DNA of 64,000 nt from Kluyvera genomosp. 1. Lineage in GTDB: Bacteria > Pseudomonadota > Gammaproteobacteria > Enterobacterales > Enterobacteriaceae. The notes beneath the pieces are model-generated. The model worked only from the letters and a program-made list of their open reading frames with translations. It made no database searches and was not told the DNA's origin. Shown piece after piece: positions 30,316 to 39,780 of this stretch (position 1 is its first letter; each line of letters begins with the position of its first letter). The translations under genes and the position numbers were made by a program. Location of the stretch: positions 1 through 64,000 of the forward strand of contig NZ_LGHZ01000038.1 in the NCBI RefSeq assembly GCF_001266615.1, written 5' to 3'.

Positions 30316-32994
30316 CTACAGCAAGCTCTTGACGTAGGTGTCAATGTCGCTGATGTATTTTTCTATGCCTGACGCATCTTTCTCACGAATAAGATGTTCG
30401 AGCGTTTCACATAACTGCTTGCCAGGTACCAGATTTAGCATGGCAAACACCCCTTTAAGGCGGTGAGCTGTCTGTGCCAGAGCGGCAAAATCCTTCGCCG
30501 CAGATTCAGTATACAGTCTGCTAACATCTTCCGGTACCGTATCAACAAACAGAGCATAATAGCCGCTGGCATGAAGTTCGGCATTTTCATCGCTGCCCGG
30601 CAGCGATTCCGTTACTTCTTCCTGTGCCAGTTGCTCTTCAATAAGTTGGAGTACGGCGTCCTGCATGGCGTTACTCATGTTAAAGTTCACACGCAGCTGG
30701 CCCGGACCTATTTTGCGTATCCCAGCCTCATCATCGCTTAAAAGCAAGCCGGAAGCAGTAAGATTAGACGGATTATCTGTTAAAAATAAGTCAAATTCTT
30801 GACTTGTTGCGCGTTCATCCGGGCTGATGCAGGTGGCTCCCCAGCTTTCGAGCTGTCGAGTCACAATGTTCCGGATTTCGTTAGAGGTAATATCGATCAT
30901 CGCCACAACATCATCCAGCAGCTGCTCTTCTGGCTCGGCATTTTCTTCACGCACCGCCATTTTAACGTGCAGCGTATAGCGTGTACCCAACGATTCTCGC
31001 GCTTTAATACTCAGGTGTCCGCCCAGCTTACGGGCGAGCTGATCGCACAGCCAGAAGGTGAGGGCGTTCGCCTTGCCATAGCGGTCTGACTGGGTATCGT
31101 TGAGATACGGGAAGTGCAGATTATCCACTTCCCCATGCGAGACACCGTTGCCGGTATCGAGGATTCGGAAGGTGAGTCTGTCCTCCGCGGACTCATCGGC
31201 GCTGACTTCAATCGTCACCTTGCCTATTTGCGTTGTGGTGACTGCATACTGGATCAGCAGTAGCAGAATGCGCCGTAGCGCATCACGGTCGCCGTAACGC
31301 TGTTCTTTGGCTGGTAACGCATTGTTGATCAGCAGCTGTAAGCCTTTACGCTTGATCGACGGGAGAACCTCTGGCACCACTTCATCAATCAATTCCTGAA
31401 GAGAGAACTGTGAAGATGAGCCTTTCCAGCTGTCGTTTTCCAGCATATTGGCCAGCTGAATTTCATCGACTAACCGCACGAGCAAATCAGCATGATTCGC
31501 CAGCTTTTGACTCTCAGCGGTATCAAGAGTCGTCGCTTCGGCGGCCAGCGCTTTGATTGGCTGCTTCAGCGTGTCGCTAATATTCTGCATAAAGGCCGCG
31601 CGGCCCTGCTGGTTTTTCTCATACAACCGCTGAGCCTGTTTGAGCTTTTTATTGACCAAAACTTCCCGGTCCTGATCGCGGATGATAAAGATTTGCGTGC
31701 GCGGCGAGACCTGGCTTCTGAACTGGCGTATTTCATACAGTTCATTATTGATGGTGGCTTGAATAACCCCCTGATGCTGGTCGGCCATGCTGGTGATATT
31801 TTGTAGATTCAGGTGCGGCAGCAGGTGATCGGCAATTTTATTGCTAATAATCGTGCGATTTGACTCCTGGTCATGAACCAGCAGCCCGAGCGGTAATAAG
31901 GAAACAATCTCTTCATTCAGCACCCTCAGCATGCGCAGTTCGTTATTGGTGCCAGACGTTGGCGTCGTGTTACTGCTGCTGCCGCGCGTGGGGAGGTTAC
32001 GGAACGTCGAGTAGCCAAAGAGTGCGAGTGCCAGGAGGCCAATATTTAACAGTAACGGCAGCATGATGTTCTGGAAAGTATCTAACAGCAGAGTACCAAA
32101 CGGCACCTGCCACACCAGTCGCATACCGGTTGTGTTGAGCGCAGAAGCGATTTCAATGCGCGAGCTATTAAAATTAATGGTGACGCTGTCGCCGGGATCT
32201 TTTTCCTGCCCGCGCGGCGACGCCTGCGCCGGATCGGGCTCGAGGCGGAAGCTATCCAGCGACATGGTGGGCGGTACCAGATCGTTTATCGGTAAATCGA
32301 AGGCGACGACGGTAGCCAGATGTCCCGGCTGATTAAAGGTGGTGCGCAGGGTAAAGTAGCGGCCGTTTTGCCACGCTAAACGGCGTAATGTCGAAAAGCT
32401 TTCACGTTCATCCAGCGTATTCGCTTGCTGCAGCATTTCGGCACGGCGTGAGTCGACAATGCTGCCGACGGTAGATTCTTTGAATCCTGACGAGAGATCT
32501 TTGAGCGGCAATGTGGAGATGAGGATTAGGCTGTTATCCTGCCCGTTCAGATAGTACATCGACCATGGCACGTTCTCGGCGCCCCACAGGGTATCCAGGT
32601 AGGTGGACATCCGCTGGGTAATATCCAGCGTCGCGCTATCGTGAGAGCCGAAAATCAGCGCTTCAGTTTTACGGCGCGGCTTTTCCAGATAATAGACATC
32701 CTGCTTTAGACGGGTTTCCTGTAGACCCTCAATCGGTGCGGTACTGCTGCTTGCGGCAGCAATATTGTCGTATATCTGCCAGGTGGTGTAGCGCCAGGTA
32801 TCAATGCGTTTATGCACGGCGTGTGTCAAATCGACAATCTGATAGCTCTTATCTTTTAGCCACGCGTTGACCGCGCTTTGAATCATCACGCCCATAGTCA
32901 CCAGCAAGACGATGATCATAAGAAGGAAAAAACGCGTGATGCTCCCAGGGAGAAGGGAGAATTTCGTCGGGCTCATCTTGTCGGACTGACTCAT
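30316..32994 (-). CDS. rcsD: Phosphotransfer protein RcsD
   Basis: Inner-membrane phosphotransfer intermediate between RcsC and RcsB. The 892-residue protein has membrane segments near residues 20-42 and 305-330, a periplasmic domain, a kinase-like region without a functional HisKA histidine, an ABL domain and a C-terminal HPt domain whose phospho-histidine is in LAQTAHRLKG (about 844). The start MSQSDKMS at 32994 aligns best with family members (890 residues in E. coli). A longer in-frame start 48 bases upstream is possible but not supported by similarity. Confidence 0.95.
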   Translation of the reverse strand: MSQSDKMSPTKFSLLPGSITRFFLLMIIVLLVTMGVMIQSAVNAWLKDKSYQIVDLTHAVHKRIDTWRYTTWQIYDNIAAASSSTAPIEGLQETRLKQDVYYLEKPRRKTEALIFGSHDSATLDITQRMSTYLDTLWGAENVPWSMYYLNGQDNSLILISTLPLKDLSSGFKESTVGSIVDSRRAEMLQQANTLDERESFSTLRRLAWQNGRYFTLRTTFNQPGHLATVVAFDLPINDLVPPTMSLDSFRLEPDPAQASPRGQEKDPGDSVTINFNSSRIEIASALNTTGMRLVWQVPFGTLLLDTFQNIMLPLLLNIGLLALALFGYSTFRNLPTRGSSSNTTPTSGTNNELRMLRVLNEEIVSLLPLGLLVHDQESNRTIISNKIADHLLPHLNLQNITSMADQHQGVIQATINNELYEIRQFRSQVSPRTQIFIIRDQDREVLVNKKLKQAQRLYEKNQQGRAAFMQNISDTLKQPIKALAAEATTLDTAESQKLANHADLLVRLVDEIQLANMLENDSWKGSSSQFSLQELIDEVVPEVLPSIKRKGLQLLINNALPAKEQRYGDRDALRRILLLLIQYAVTTTQIGKVTIEVSADESAEDRLTFRILDTGNGVSHGEVDNLHFPYLNDTQSDRYGKANALTFWLCDQLARKLGGHLSIKARESLGTRYTLHVKMAVREENAEPEEQLLDDVVAMIDITSNEIRNIVTRQLESWGATCISPDERATSQEFDLFLTDNPSNLTASGLLLSDDEAGIRKIGPGQLRVNFNMSNAMQDAVLQLIEEQLAQEEVTESLPGSDENAELHASGYYALFVDTVPEDVSRLYTESAAKDFAALAQTAHRLKGVFAMLNLVPGKQLCETLEHLIREKDASGIEKYISDIDTYVKSLL

Positions 32995-33160
32995 TGGCGT
33001 GTGTAACCCATCATAACGGCATCTGAATGAGGATATGCTCAAGCGTAAAGTGCATTGAGGCGTAAAACCTTATTTTACTCTGCTGGCAGTATATACAAAA
33101 AATCCAACAAGATGCATCCACGCGGCAAATTGATCGGTTCCGTAGCGGGAGTTGATAGGA

Positions 33161-33182
33161 AATGAAACTGATTTTCATTATT
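33161..33182. promoter_or_regulatory. Fur-like / KdgR-like palindrome upstream of rcsD
   Basis: AATGAAACTGATTTTCATT (33161-33179) has exact 7-bp arms with a five-base centre, the architecture of a KdgR box. The shifted 19-mer 33164-33182 matches 14 of 19 Fur-box positions. Which regulator binds, if any, is undecided. It lies about 170 bases before rcsD. Confidence 0.45.
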
Positions 33183-33215
33183 GTTCAGGAAGGAAGGGTG
33201 ATACTGCGGTCAAAG

Positions 33216-33240
33216 TGTACAATGAAACATATATTGTACA
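33216..33240. promoter_or_regulatory. Operator-like palindrome upstream of rcsD
   Basis: Perfect 8-bp arms TGTACAAT and ATTGTACA are separated by nine bases, in an A+T-rich region. No assigned regulator. Apart from this and the box at 33161, the 32995-33397 gap shows no gene. Confidence 0.45.
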
Positions 33241-33397
33241 ATTATTTACCAAACGAATTAAAAAATAGCACGAAATAACAAGACATTATTTCTGTACGGT
33301 GCGCAATGAATTATTTTTATATCGCATTCGATTAATTAATAGTCGTTATAATTTACGATGGGTAGCACGGATTGATTAAGTTTTCGTAAAGAAAGGT

Positions 33398-33490
33398 AAA
33401 AAAAACCGGATGCGAAGCATCCGGTTGAAATAGGGGTAAACAGACATTCAGAACTGAATGACGGTAATAAATAAAGTTAATGATGATAGC
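33398..33490 (-). ncRNA. micF: MicF antisense small RNA
   Basis: A 93-nt RNA opposite in direction to ompC that represses ompF mRNA translation by base-pairing, with Hfq. The 5' end (GCTATCATCATTAAC on the minus strand) and the conserved interior match E. coli MicF. The 3' end is a GGATGC/GCATCC stem-loop followed by eight U residues, an intrinsic terminator. Size and position between rcsD and ompC are as in E. coli. Confidence 0.93.
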
Positions 33491-33647
33491 GATGACTATT
33501 TTAGTTGTGGGTGAAGGTTTTGTTTTATCATTCAGTGCTATACTCATCATGTTTTTTAACTTATTGATTTAATGAATCTAATTTTTTTGTTTTTGATTTT
33601 TAGTGCTATTTCCCCTGGCTTTTCGTGCTTATAAAAGTTCCCTGAGA

Positions 33648-33709
33648 TTTACATTTAGAAACATTTGTACGTGTAAATGAAACATTTCAAGGCTTTTCGT
33701 ATCATATTC
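33648..33709 (+). promoter_or_regulatory. OmpR-binding region of ompC (C1-C3)
   Basis: Three tandem A+T-rich elements closely match the E. coli ompC boxes: TTTACATTTAGAAACATTT at 33648-33666, GTGTAAATGAAACATTTC at 33671-33688, and a third at 33691-33709. The shared region also serves the divergent micF. Confidence 0.8.
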
Positions 33710-33718
33710 CTATTGGAT

Positions 33719-33724
33719 TATTCT
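33719..33724 (+). promoter_or_regulatory. ompC -10 box
   Basis: TATTCT lies just after the OmpR boxes at the position of the E. coli ompC promoter, about 100 bases before the ATG. The transcribed leader keeps the conserved GAGGGTTAATCAGTA segment. Confidence 0.6.
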
Positions 33725-33825
33725 AATTTTTACAGCACAATGGGTCTGCCGACTGATTAATGAGGGTTAATCAGTAAGCAGTGGCATATATAAAGGCATA
33801 TAAATAACAACAGAGGGTTAATAAC

Positions 33826-35001
33826 ATGAAAGTTAAAGTACTGTCCCTCCTGGTACCAGCACTGCTGGTAGCGGGCGCAGCAAATGCGGCTGAAATTTAT
33901 AACAAAGATGGCAACAAATTAGATCTGTACGGTAAAGTCGACGGCCTGCACTATTTCTCTAGCGACAACGGCAACGATGGCGACCAGTCTTACGTTCGTC
34001 TGGGCTTCAAAGGTGAAACTCAGGTTAACGATCAACTGACCGGTTATGGCCAGTGGGAATACAACGTTCAGGCGAACAACACCGAAGGTTCTTCTGACCA
34101 GGCGTGGACTCGTGTGGGCTTCGCAGGTATCCGCGTTGCTGACGCAGGTTCTTTCGACTACGGTCGTAACTACGGCGTTGTATACGACGTAACCTCCTGG
34201 ACCGACGTTCTGCCAGAATTCGGCGGCGACACCTACGGTTCCGACAACTTCATGCAATCCCGTGCTAACGGCGTTGCTACCTACCGTAACACCGACTTCT
34301 TCGGTCTGGTTGATGGCCTGAACTTTGCTCTGCAGTATCAGGGTAAAAACGGCAGCGTATCTGGTGAAGGCGCAACGGCTAACGGCCGTCAGGCTCTGAA
34401 ACAGAACGGTGACGGCTTCGGCGGTTCCATCACTTATGACATCGGTGCAGGCTTCAGCGTTGGTGGTGCAATCTCCTCCTCCAAACGTACTACCGATCAG
34501 AACAACAGCTCCTTCGCAATCAAAAATGATGCAGGCGTTCAGACTGGCACCAGCGAAATCTACGGTAGCGGCGATCGCGCTGAAACCTATTCCGGTGGCG
34601 TGAAATACGACGCAAACAACATTTATCTGGCCGCTCAGTACACCCAGACCTACAACGCAACTCGTTTCGGTGGTTCCCCGAACGCTGGCGTTTACGGCTA
34701 TGCTGACAAAGCTCAGAACTTCGAAGTGGTTGCACAGTACCAGTTCGACTTCGGCCTGCGTCCATCCATCGCTTACCTGCAGTCTAAAGGCAAAAACATC
34801 GACAACGGTGTTGCCGGCGGCAACTACGGCGACCAGGATCTGCTGAAATATGTTGATGTAGGCGCGACTTACTACTTCAACAAAAACATGTCTACCTACG
34901 TTGACTACAAAATCAACCTGCTGGACAAAAACGACTTCACCACTGCAGCTGGTATCTCTACCGATAACATCGTTGCACTGGGTATGGTTTACCAGTTCTA
35001 A
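33826..35001 (+). CDS. ompC: Outer membrane porin OmpC
   Basis: Trimeric general-diffusion porin for small hydrophilic solutes. The 391-residue precursor has a 21-residue signal peptide ending ANA, then [16 protein letters not shown], the usual mature start. The constriction-loop PEFGGDTYG motif and the C-terminal barrel signature ending in Phe (VYQF) are present. Surface-loop segments (about residues 190-250 and 275-290) are the variable parts and differ from both E. coli OmpC and Klebsiella OmpK36. Expression should be OmpR-controlled. Followed by a strong terminator. Confidence 0.97.
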   Translation: MKVKVLSLLVPALLVAGAANAAEIYNKDGNKLDLYGKVDGLHYFSSDNGNDGDQSYVRLGFKGETQVNDQLTGYGQWEYNVQANNTEGSSDQAWTRVGFAGIRVADAGSFDYGRNYGVVYDVTSWTDVLPEFGGDTYGSDNFMQSRANGVATYRNTDFFGLVDGLNFALQYQGKNGSVSGEGATANGRQALKQNGDGFGGSITYDIGAGFSVGGAISSSKRTTDQNNSSFAIKNDAGVQTGTSEIYGSGDRAETYSGGVKYDANNIYLAAQYTQTYNATRFGGSPNAGVYGYADKAQNFEVVAQYQFDFGLRPSIAYLQSKGKNIDNGVAGGNYGDQDLLKYVDVGATYYFNKNMSTYVDYKINLLDKNDFTTAAGISTDNIVALGMVYQF

Positions 35002-35017
35002 TACTGATAACACCGCG

Positions 35018-35044
35018 AAAAGGGGCCATTTGGCCCCTTTTTTT
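35018..35044 (+). terminator. ompC terminator
   Basis: Ten-bp stem AAAAGGGGCC / GGCCCCTTTT with an ATTT loop and a T-run to 35044. Confidence 0.92.
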
Positions 35045-35102
35045 ATGCCGGAATTTAACGAATTAGTGTACTCTTGCGCCGATTGCAGGAGGGTAATAAC
35101 GG

Positions 35103-36155
35103 ATGGAAATGACATTTTTACGTGTGGCGCTAGTGAGCGTCGTTTTACTGCTGGCTGGCTGCGACAATGCCAGCGCTCCGGCTGCGCCAAAAGCCGCAGC
35201 GACCGTGCTTGAAGGCAAAACCATGGGGACCTTCTGGCGGGTGAGCGTTGTTGGAATGGATAATGCGCGGGCTGAAGAACTCCGCCAAAAAGTGCAACAA
35301 CAGCTCGACGCTGACGATCAACTGCTGTCGACATGGAAAAATGACTCGGCGCTGATGCGTTTTAACCATTCAAATAGCATGACGCCATGGCCCGTGAGTG
35401 AAGCGATGGCGGATATCGTTACCGAGTCGCTGCGTATCGGTTATAAAACCCAGGGCGCCATGGACGTGACCGTTGGCCCGCTGGTTAATCTATGGGGGTT
35501 TGGCCCGGATAAGCAGCCGGTTAAAACACCGACCCAGGCGCAAATTGATGCTGCGAAAGCGCGTACCGGGCTTGGATTCCTCTCAGTGATCAACCGCTCG
35601 GGCAGGCAGTATTTGCAAAAATCGATCCCCGATCTGTATGTCGATCTCTCCACGGTGGGTGAAGGCTATGCCGCCGATCATCTGGCGCACCTGATGACGG
35701 AAGAGGGGATCTCTCGTTACCTGGTTTCTGTGGGCGGTGCACTTGTTAGCCGTGGGATGAATGCCGATGGACAACCGTGGCGAGTGGCTATCCAAAAACC
35801 GACTGACCGCGAGAATGCAGTACAGGCCATTGTGGATATTAACGGCCACGGCATTAGCACTTCGGGTAGCTATCGCAACTACTACGAGCTGGACGGCCAG
35901 CGAATTTCGCACGTCATCGACCCGCAAACCGGGCGCCCAATTACCCATAAACTGGTTTCGGTGACCGTTATTGCACCAACCGCCCTCGAAGCCGATGGCT
36001 GGGATACCGGTCTCATGGTGCTTGGCCCACAAAAAGCCCAGCAGGTTGTCCGCGAGCAGGGGCTGGCGGTGTATATGATTATGAAAGAAGGCGAGGGCTT
36101 CACCACCTGGATGTCCCCGCAGTTCAAGGCCTTCCTGGTCGGCGGGAAAAATTAA
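35103..36155 (+). CDS. apbE: FAD:protein FMN transferase ApbE (lipoprotein)
   Basis: Periplasmic, lipid-anchored enzyme that transfers FMN from FAD onto threonines of exported flavoproteins such as Nqr/Rnf subunits. The 350-residue precursor has a lipobox LAGC with Cys20. The family motifs GKTMGTFW, the DVTVGPLVNLWGFG segment and the metal/substrate-binding HVIDPQTGRPI are all present. The start is supported by AGGAGGG nine bases upstream. Its 3' end contains the Ada box of the next gene. Confidence 0.95.
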   Translation: MEMTFLRVALVSVVLLLAGCDNASAPAAPKAAATVLEGKTMGTFWRVSVVGMDNARAEELRQKVQQQLDADDQLLSTWKNDSALMRFNHSNSMTPWPVSEAMADIVTESLRIGYKTQGAMDVTVGPLVNLWGFGPDKQPVKTPTQAQIDAAKARTGLGFLSVINRSGRQYLQKSIPDLYVDLSTVGEGYAADHLAHLMTEEGISRYLVSVGGALVSRGMNADGQPWRVAIQKPTDRENAVQAIVDINGHGISTSGSYRNYYELDGQRISHVIDPQTGRPITHKLVSVTVIAPTALEADGWDTGLMVLGPQKAQQVVREQGLAVYMIMKEGEGFTTWMSPQFKAFLVGGKN

Positions 36156-36162
36156 AAAGCAA
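36150..36162 (+). promoter_or_regulatory. Ada box
   Basis: AATTAAAAAGCAA keeps the AATT and GCAA elements of the E. coli Ada-binding site (AATTAAAGCGCAA) at the same place before ada. It overlaps the apbE stop codon. Confidence 0.7.
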
Positions 36163-36228
36163 GATTGCGGGTTTTTTAGTTCCTCCCTTTGGGCACAGTG
36201 ATGGTTACACTAAAGGGAGGAGCTCGTT

Positions 36229-37284
36229 ATGACATCTCAAACGCTACATACCGATGAGGATCGCTGGCAAGCGGTGCTCAATCGCGATACCGACGCTGAT
36301 GGCCAGTTTGTTTTTGCTGTCCAGACCACCGGCATTTTTTGCCGTCCATCCTGTCGTGCTCGTCACGCGCTGCGCCATAACGTTTGTTTCTATCCGAATG
36401 CCGATGCGGCACAGGCCGCTGGCTTTCGTCCGTGCAAGCGCTGCCAGCCCAATACGCTGACGCCCGAGCAGCAAAAAATCGACAAAGTGACCTATGCCTG
36501 TCGACTGCTGGAGCAGGAAGAGCCCGTCACGCTCGATGTGCTCGCCCAGGCAGTGGCGGTTAGCCCGTATCATTTCCACCGCATGTTTAAATCAGTTACC
36601 GGTATGACGCCAAAAGCCTGGCAGCAAGCGTGGCGCGCACGTCGGCTGCGTGAGTCGTTAAGCGCAAGCGCGTCGGTGACTGAAGCGGTGTTGGCGGCAG
36701 GCTTTCCCTCAAGCAGCAGCTATTATCGCCATGCCGATGAGATGCTCGGTATGACCGCGAAAACCTATCGCCAGGGCGGTAAAGCGGCAGAGATACATTA
36801 TGCGACAGGTGAGTGCTCACTGGGGCGCTGTTTGGTGGCAATAAGCGAGCGTGGAATTTGCGCGGTGCTGCTGGGCGATGATGAATCGACGCTGATAGAT
36901 GAATTACAGCGTAGTTTCCCTGCGGCGCGTTGTCTGCTGGCAGATACGGCTTTCAGCCAGCAAATCGCCGAGGTTATCGCTAGCCTCAGTCAGCGGGTGA
37001 CGTCATTATCATTACCGTTAGATATTCGCGGCACCGCATTTCAACAGCAGGTGTGGCAGGCGCTGCGTGCTATACCGGTAGGTGAAACGCGCAGCTATCA
37101 GCAGGTGGCTGAAAGTATTGGCAATTCGAAAGCGGTACGCGCGGTCGCAAGCGCCTGCGCGGCGAACCGATTGGCGATTCTGGTGCCCTGTCACCGGGTG
37201 GTGCGTGGCGATGGCGCGCTTTCCGGCTATCGCTGGGGCGTGGCGCGGAAAGCGGCACTGTTACAACGTGAAAAGGAGCGCTAA
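36229..37284 (+). CDS. ada: Bifunctional Ada: methyl-DNA repair and transcription activator
   Basis: Repairs methylphosphotriesters and O6-methylguanine by self-methylation and activates the adaptive response. In the 351-residue protein the zinc cysteines C38, C42, C69 and C72 are in place; C38 is the methylphosphotriester acceptor and activation switch. An AraC-type helix-turn-helix domain follows (about 85-180), then the methyltransferase domain with acceptor C321 in VPCHRVV. Numbering equals E. coli. It overlaps alkB by one base (TAATG), so the two are translated together. Confidence 0.97.
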   Translation: MTSQTLHTDEDRWQAVLNRDTDADGQFVFAVQTTGIFCRPSCRARHALRHNVCFYPNADAAQAAGFRPCKRCQPNTLTPEQQKIDKVTYACRLLEQEEPVTLDVLAQAVAVSPYHFHRMFKSVTGMTPKAWQQAWRARRLRESLSASASVTEAVLAAGFPSSSSYYRHADEMLGMTAKTYRQGGKAAEIHYATGECSLGRCLVAISERGICAVLLGDDESTLIDELQRSFPAARCLLADTAFSQQIAEVIASLSQRVTSLSLPLDIRGTAFQQQVWQALRAIPVGETRSYQQVAESIGNSKAVRAVASACAANRLAILVPCHRVVRGDGALSGYRWGVARKAALLQREKER

Positions 37285-37928
37285 TGCTGGATCTGTTTGC
37301 TGATGAATCACCGTGGTCCGAACCGCTGGCACCCGGCGCGGTGATTCTTCGTCGTCAGGCGCGTGAACAAAGCGGGGTTTTGTTAGCCGCCATCGAACAG
37401 GTAGCGGCCATTTCACCGTTTCGCCATATGGTGACCCCGGGGGGATACACGATGTCCGTGGCAATGACCAACTGCGGGCCGTACGGCTGGAGTACCGACC
37501 GGCACGGATACTGCTATGCCGCCGTCGATCCGCTGAACGGAAAACCGTGGCCCGCAATGCCCGAGTGTTTTCGCCTGCTCGCGCAGGGCGCTGCTGCCCT
37601 CGCGGGCTATCCGGCGTTTGACCCTGATGCCTGCCTGATTAACCGCTATCAGCCCGGTGCAAAACTGTCGCTGCATCAGGATAAAGATGAGGTGCGTTTG
37701 GATGCGCCGATTGTTTCCGTCTCGCTTGGCTTACCGGCGACTTTCCAGTTTGGTGGCCTGAAGCGTACCGATCCGCTACAACGCGTGTGGCTTGAACACG
37801 GTGACATCGTGGTATGGGGCGGCGAGTCACGACTCTTTTACCATGCCGTTTTACCGCTTAAGGCTGGAAGCCATCCACAGGTTGGTCCCTGGCGCTATAA
37901 CCTGACTTTCCGCCGTGCAGTCGAATAG
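37284..37928 (+). CDS. alkB: Alpha-ketoglutarate-dependent dioxygenase AlkB
   Basis: Fe(II)/2-oxoglutarate dioxygenase that oxidatively removes methyl groups from 1-methyladenine and 3-methylcytosine. The 214-residue protein keeps the iron ligands H131, D133 (LSLHQDKDE) and H187, and the 2-oxoglutarate-binding R204 and R210 (RYNLTFRR). These match E. coli numbering. Second gene of the ada operon. Confidence 0.97.
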   Translation: MLDLFADESPWSEPLAPGAVILRRQAREQSGVLLAAIEQVAAISPFRHMVTPGGYTMSVAMTNCGPYGWSTDRHGYCYAAVDPLNGKPWPAMPECFRLLAQGAAALAGYPAFDPDACLINRYQPGAKLSLHQDKDEVRLDAPIVSVSLGLPATFQFGGLKRTDPLQRVWLEHGDIVVWGGESRLFYHAVLPLKAGSHPQVGPWRYNLTFRRAVE

Positions 37929-38009
37929 CGAATAAAAATAAGAATTATTCTTGATGTAACCACTCAGCAGTTTACACTGCTGGCTGTTTTTCTTGCCCTG
38001 GTTGCTGCT

Positions 38010-39653
38010 ATGGAACTTCTGTTACTCGTCTGGCGTCAATATCGCTGGCCTTTTATTGGCGTTATGGCTCTGAGCCTGCTCAGCGCGGCGTTAGGTATTG
38101 GACTTATCGCCTTTATCAACGTTCGCTTGATTGAAACCGTTGATACCACGTTTGCTGTGCTGCCGGAATTTCTCGGTCTGCTGCTGCTCTTAATGGCGGT
38201 GACCCTCGGCTCTCAGCTGGCGCTGACCACGCTGGGGCACCATTTTGTCTATCGCCTGCGCCGCGAATTTATCAAACGCATTCTCGATACCCAGGTTGAA
38301 CGGGTGGAAAAGCTCGGCAGCGCGTCACTGCTGGCGGGGCTGACCAGCGATATCCGGGCGATCACCATCGCTTTTGTCCGTCTGCCGGAGTTGGTGCAGG
38401 GGATTATTTTGACCTTCGGCTCTGCCGCCTATCTGGCGGTTCTGTCGACCAAAATGCTGCTGATCACCGCGCTGTGGATGGCGTTGACCATCTGGGGCGG
38501 TTTTCTGCTGGTGGCGCGTGTGTATAGACATATGGCGACATTGCGTGAAACCGAAGACCGTTTATACAACGATTACCAGACGGTGCTCGAAGGGCGTAAG
38601 GAGCTGACGCTCAACCGTGAACGCGCGGAATACGTTTTTGAGCAGCAGTTCACGCCGGACGCCAAAGCCTATCGCCACCATATTGTTCGCGCGGATACTT
38701 TCCACCTGAGCGCAGTTAACTGGTCCAATATTATGATGCTGGGGGCCATTGGCCTGGTGTTTTGGATGGCGAATGGCCTGGGGTGGGCGGATACCAACGT
38801 CGCGGCAACGTATTCACTGACCCTGCTGTTCCTACGCACGCCACTGCTGTCGGCAGTGGGGGCGCTGCCAACGCTGCTGAGCGCCCAGGTGGCATTCAAT
38901 AAGCTGAATAAATTCTCGCTGGCGCCGTACCAGGAAGCCTTCCCGAAGCCCGTGGCGCATTCGAACTGGCAGACGCTTGAGCTACGCGACGTGTGCTTCC
39001 ACTATGAAGACAACACGTTTGCCGTCGGCCCGCTGAACCTAACGCTTAAGCGTGGTGAGCTGGTGTTCCTGATCGGCGGTAACGGGAGCGGAAAATCTAC
39101 GCTGGCGATGCTGCTGACCGGGCTGTATCAGCCGGTTTCCGGGCAAATTCTCCTCGACGGTCAGCCTTTGGCGGCGGAGAAACCGGAAGACTATCGTAAG
39201 TTGTTCTCGGCGGTGTTTACCGATGTCTGGCTTTTTGAGCATTTGCTGGGGCCGGATGGTCAGCAGGCAAATCCTCAACTGGTCGATAAATGGCTGACGC
39301 AGTTGCAAATGACCCATAAGGTCAAACTCGATAACGGCCGCATTTTGGACCTGAAATTATCCAAGGGGCAAAAAAAGCGCGTGGCGCTGCTGCTGGCGCT
39401 GTCGGAAGAGCGGGATATCATCATGCTGGATGAATGGGCGGCCGATCAGGACCCACACTTCCGCCGTGAATTTTATCAGGTGCTGTTGCCACTGATGCAG
39501 CAAATGGGCAAAACCATCTTCGCCATCAGCCATGATGACCACTACTTCGTCCATGCCGATCGCCTTCTGGAGATGCGTAATGGCCAGCTCAGTGAGCTGG
39601 TGGGTGAAGAGCGTGAACGTGCGTCACGAGACGCCGTGGCGCGAACGGCCTGA
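38010..39653 (+). CDS. yojI: ABC exporter YojI (microcin J25 efflux family)
   Basis: A 547-residue half-transporter with an N-terminal six-helix membrane domain (about 1-310) and an ATPase domain. The latter has Walker [10 protein letters not shown], signature LSKGQKKR and Walker [12 protein letters not shown]. coli YojI, the same length, exports microcin J25 together with TolC and moves cysteine-like compounds. The upstream gap holds a perfect AAGAAT-T-ATTCTT palindrome at 37940-37952 that may be an operator. Confidence 0.93.
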   Translation: MELLLLVWRQYRWPFIGVMALSLLSAALGIGLIAFINVRLIETVDTTFAVLPEFLGLLLLLMAVTLGSQLALTTLGHHFVYRLRREFIKRILDTQVERVEKLGSASLLAGLTSDIRAITIAFVRLPELVQGIILTFGSAAYLAVLSTKMLLITALWMALTIWGGFLLVARVYRHMATLRETEDRLYNDYQTVLEGRKELTLNRERAEYVFEQQFTPDAKAYRHHIVRADTFHLSAVNWSNIMMLGAIGLVFWMANGLGWADTNVAATYSLTLLFLRTPLLSAVGALPTLLSAQVAFNKLNKFSLAPYQEAFPKPVAHSNWQTLELRDVCFHYEDNTFAVGPLNLTLKRGELVFLIGGNGSGKSTLAMLLTGLYQPVSGQILLDGQPLAAEKPEDYRKLFSAVFTDVWLFEHLLGPDGQQANPQLVDKWLTQLQMTHKVKLDNGRILDLKLSKGQKKRVALLLALSEERDIIMLDEWAADQDPHFRREFYQVLLPLMQQMGKTIFAISHDDHYFVHADRLLEMRNGQLSELVGEERERASRDAVARTA

Positions 39654-39731
39654 TTTTTTGGCCACTTTGGCGTTTTTTTCAACGCTTGAGCGGCCCGTTT
39701 AGCCTTTTTTACATACCCCGCGCTATGCTTA

Positions 39732-39759
39732 GAGCGCCCATTCATTCGATTGGGCGTTT
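39732..39759 (+). repeat. Leader hairpin before mgtE
   Basis: CGCCCA (39735-39740) pairs with TGGGCG (39751-39756), extended by A-T and G-U pairs, and is followed by TTTC. It lies 21 bases before mgtE. It could be a weak attenuator or only a leader structure; there is no M-box-like sequence. Confidence 0.35.
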
Positions 39760-39780
39760 CTCCTCGAATAAGGATTATTC

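Noticed and set aside
33919..35334. A 471-codon open frame antisense to ompC and apbE
   Set aside because: It is a by-product of the strong codon bias of ompC. It spans the ompC terminator and a second gene and has no family similarity.
39708..39729. Possible mgtE promoter (TTTACA and TATGCT)
   Set aside because: The spacing is only 10 bp, outside the 15-19 bp range for sigma-70.
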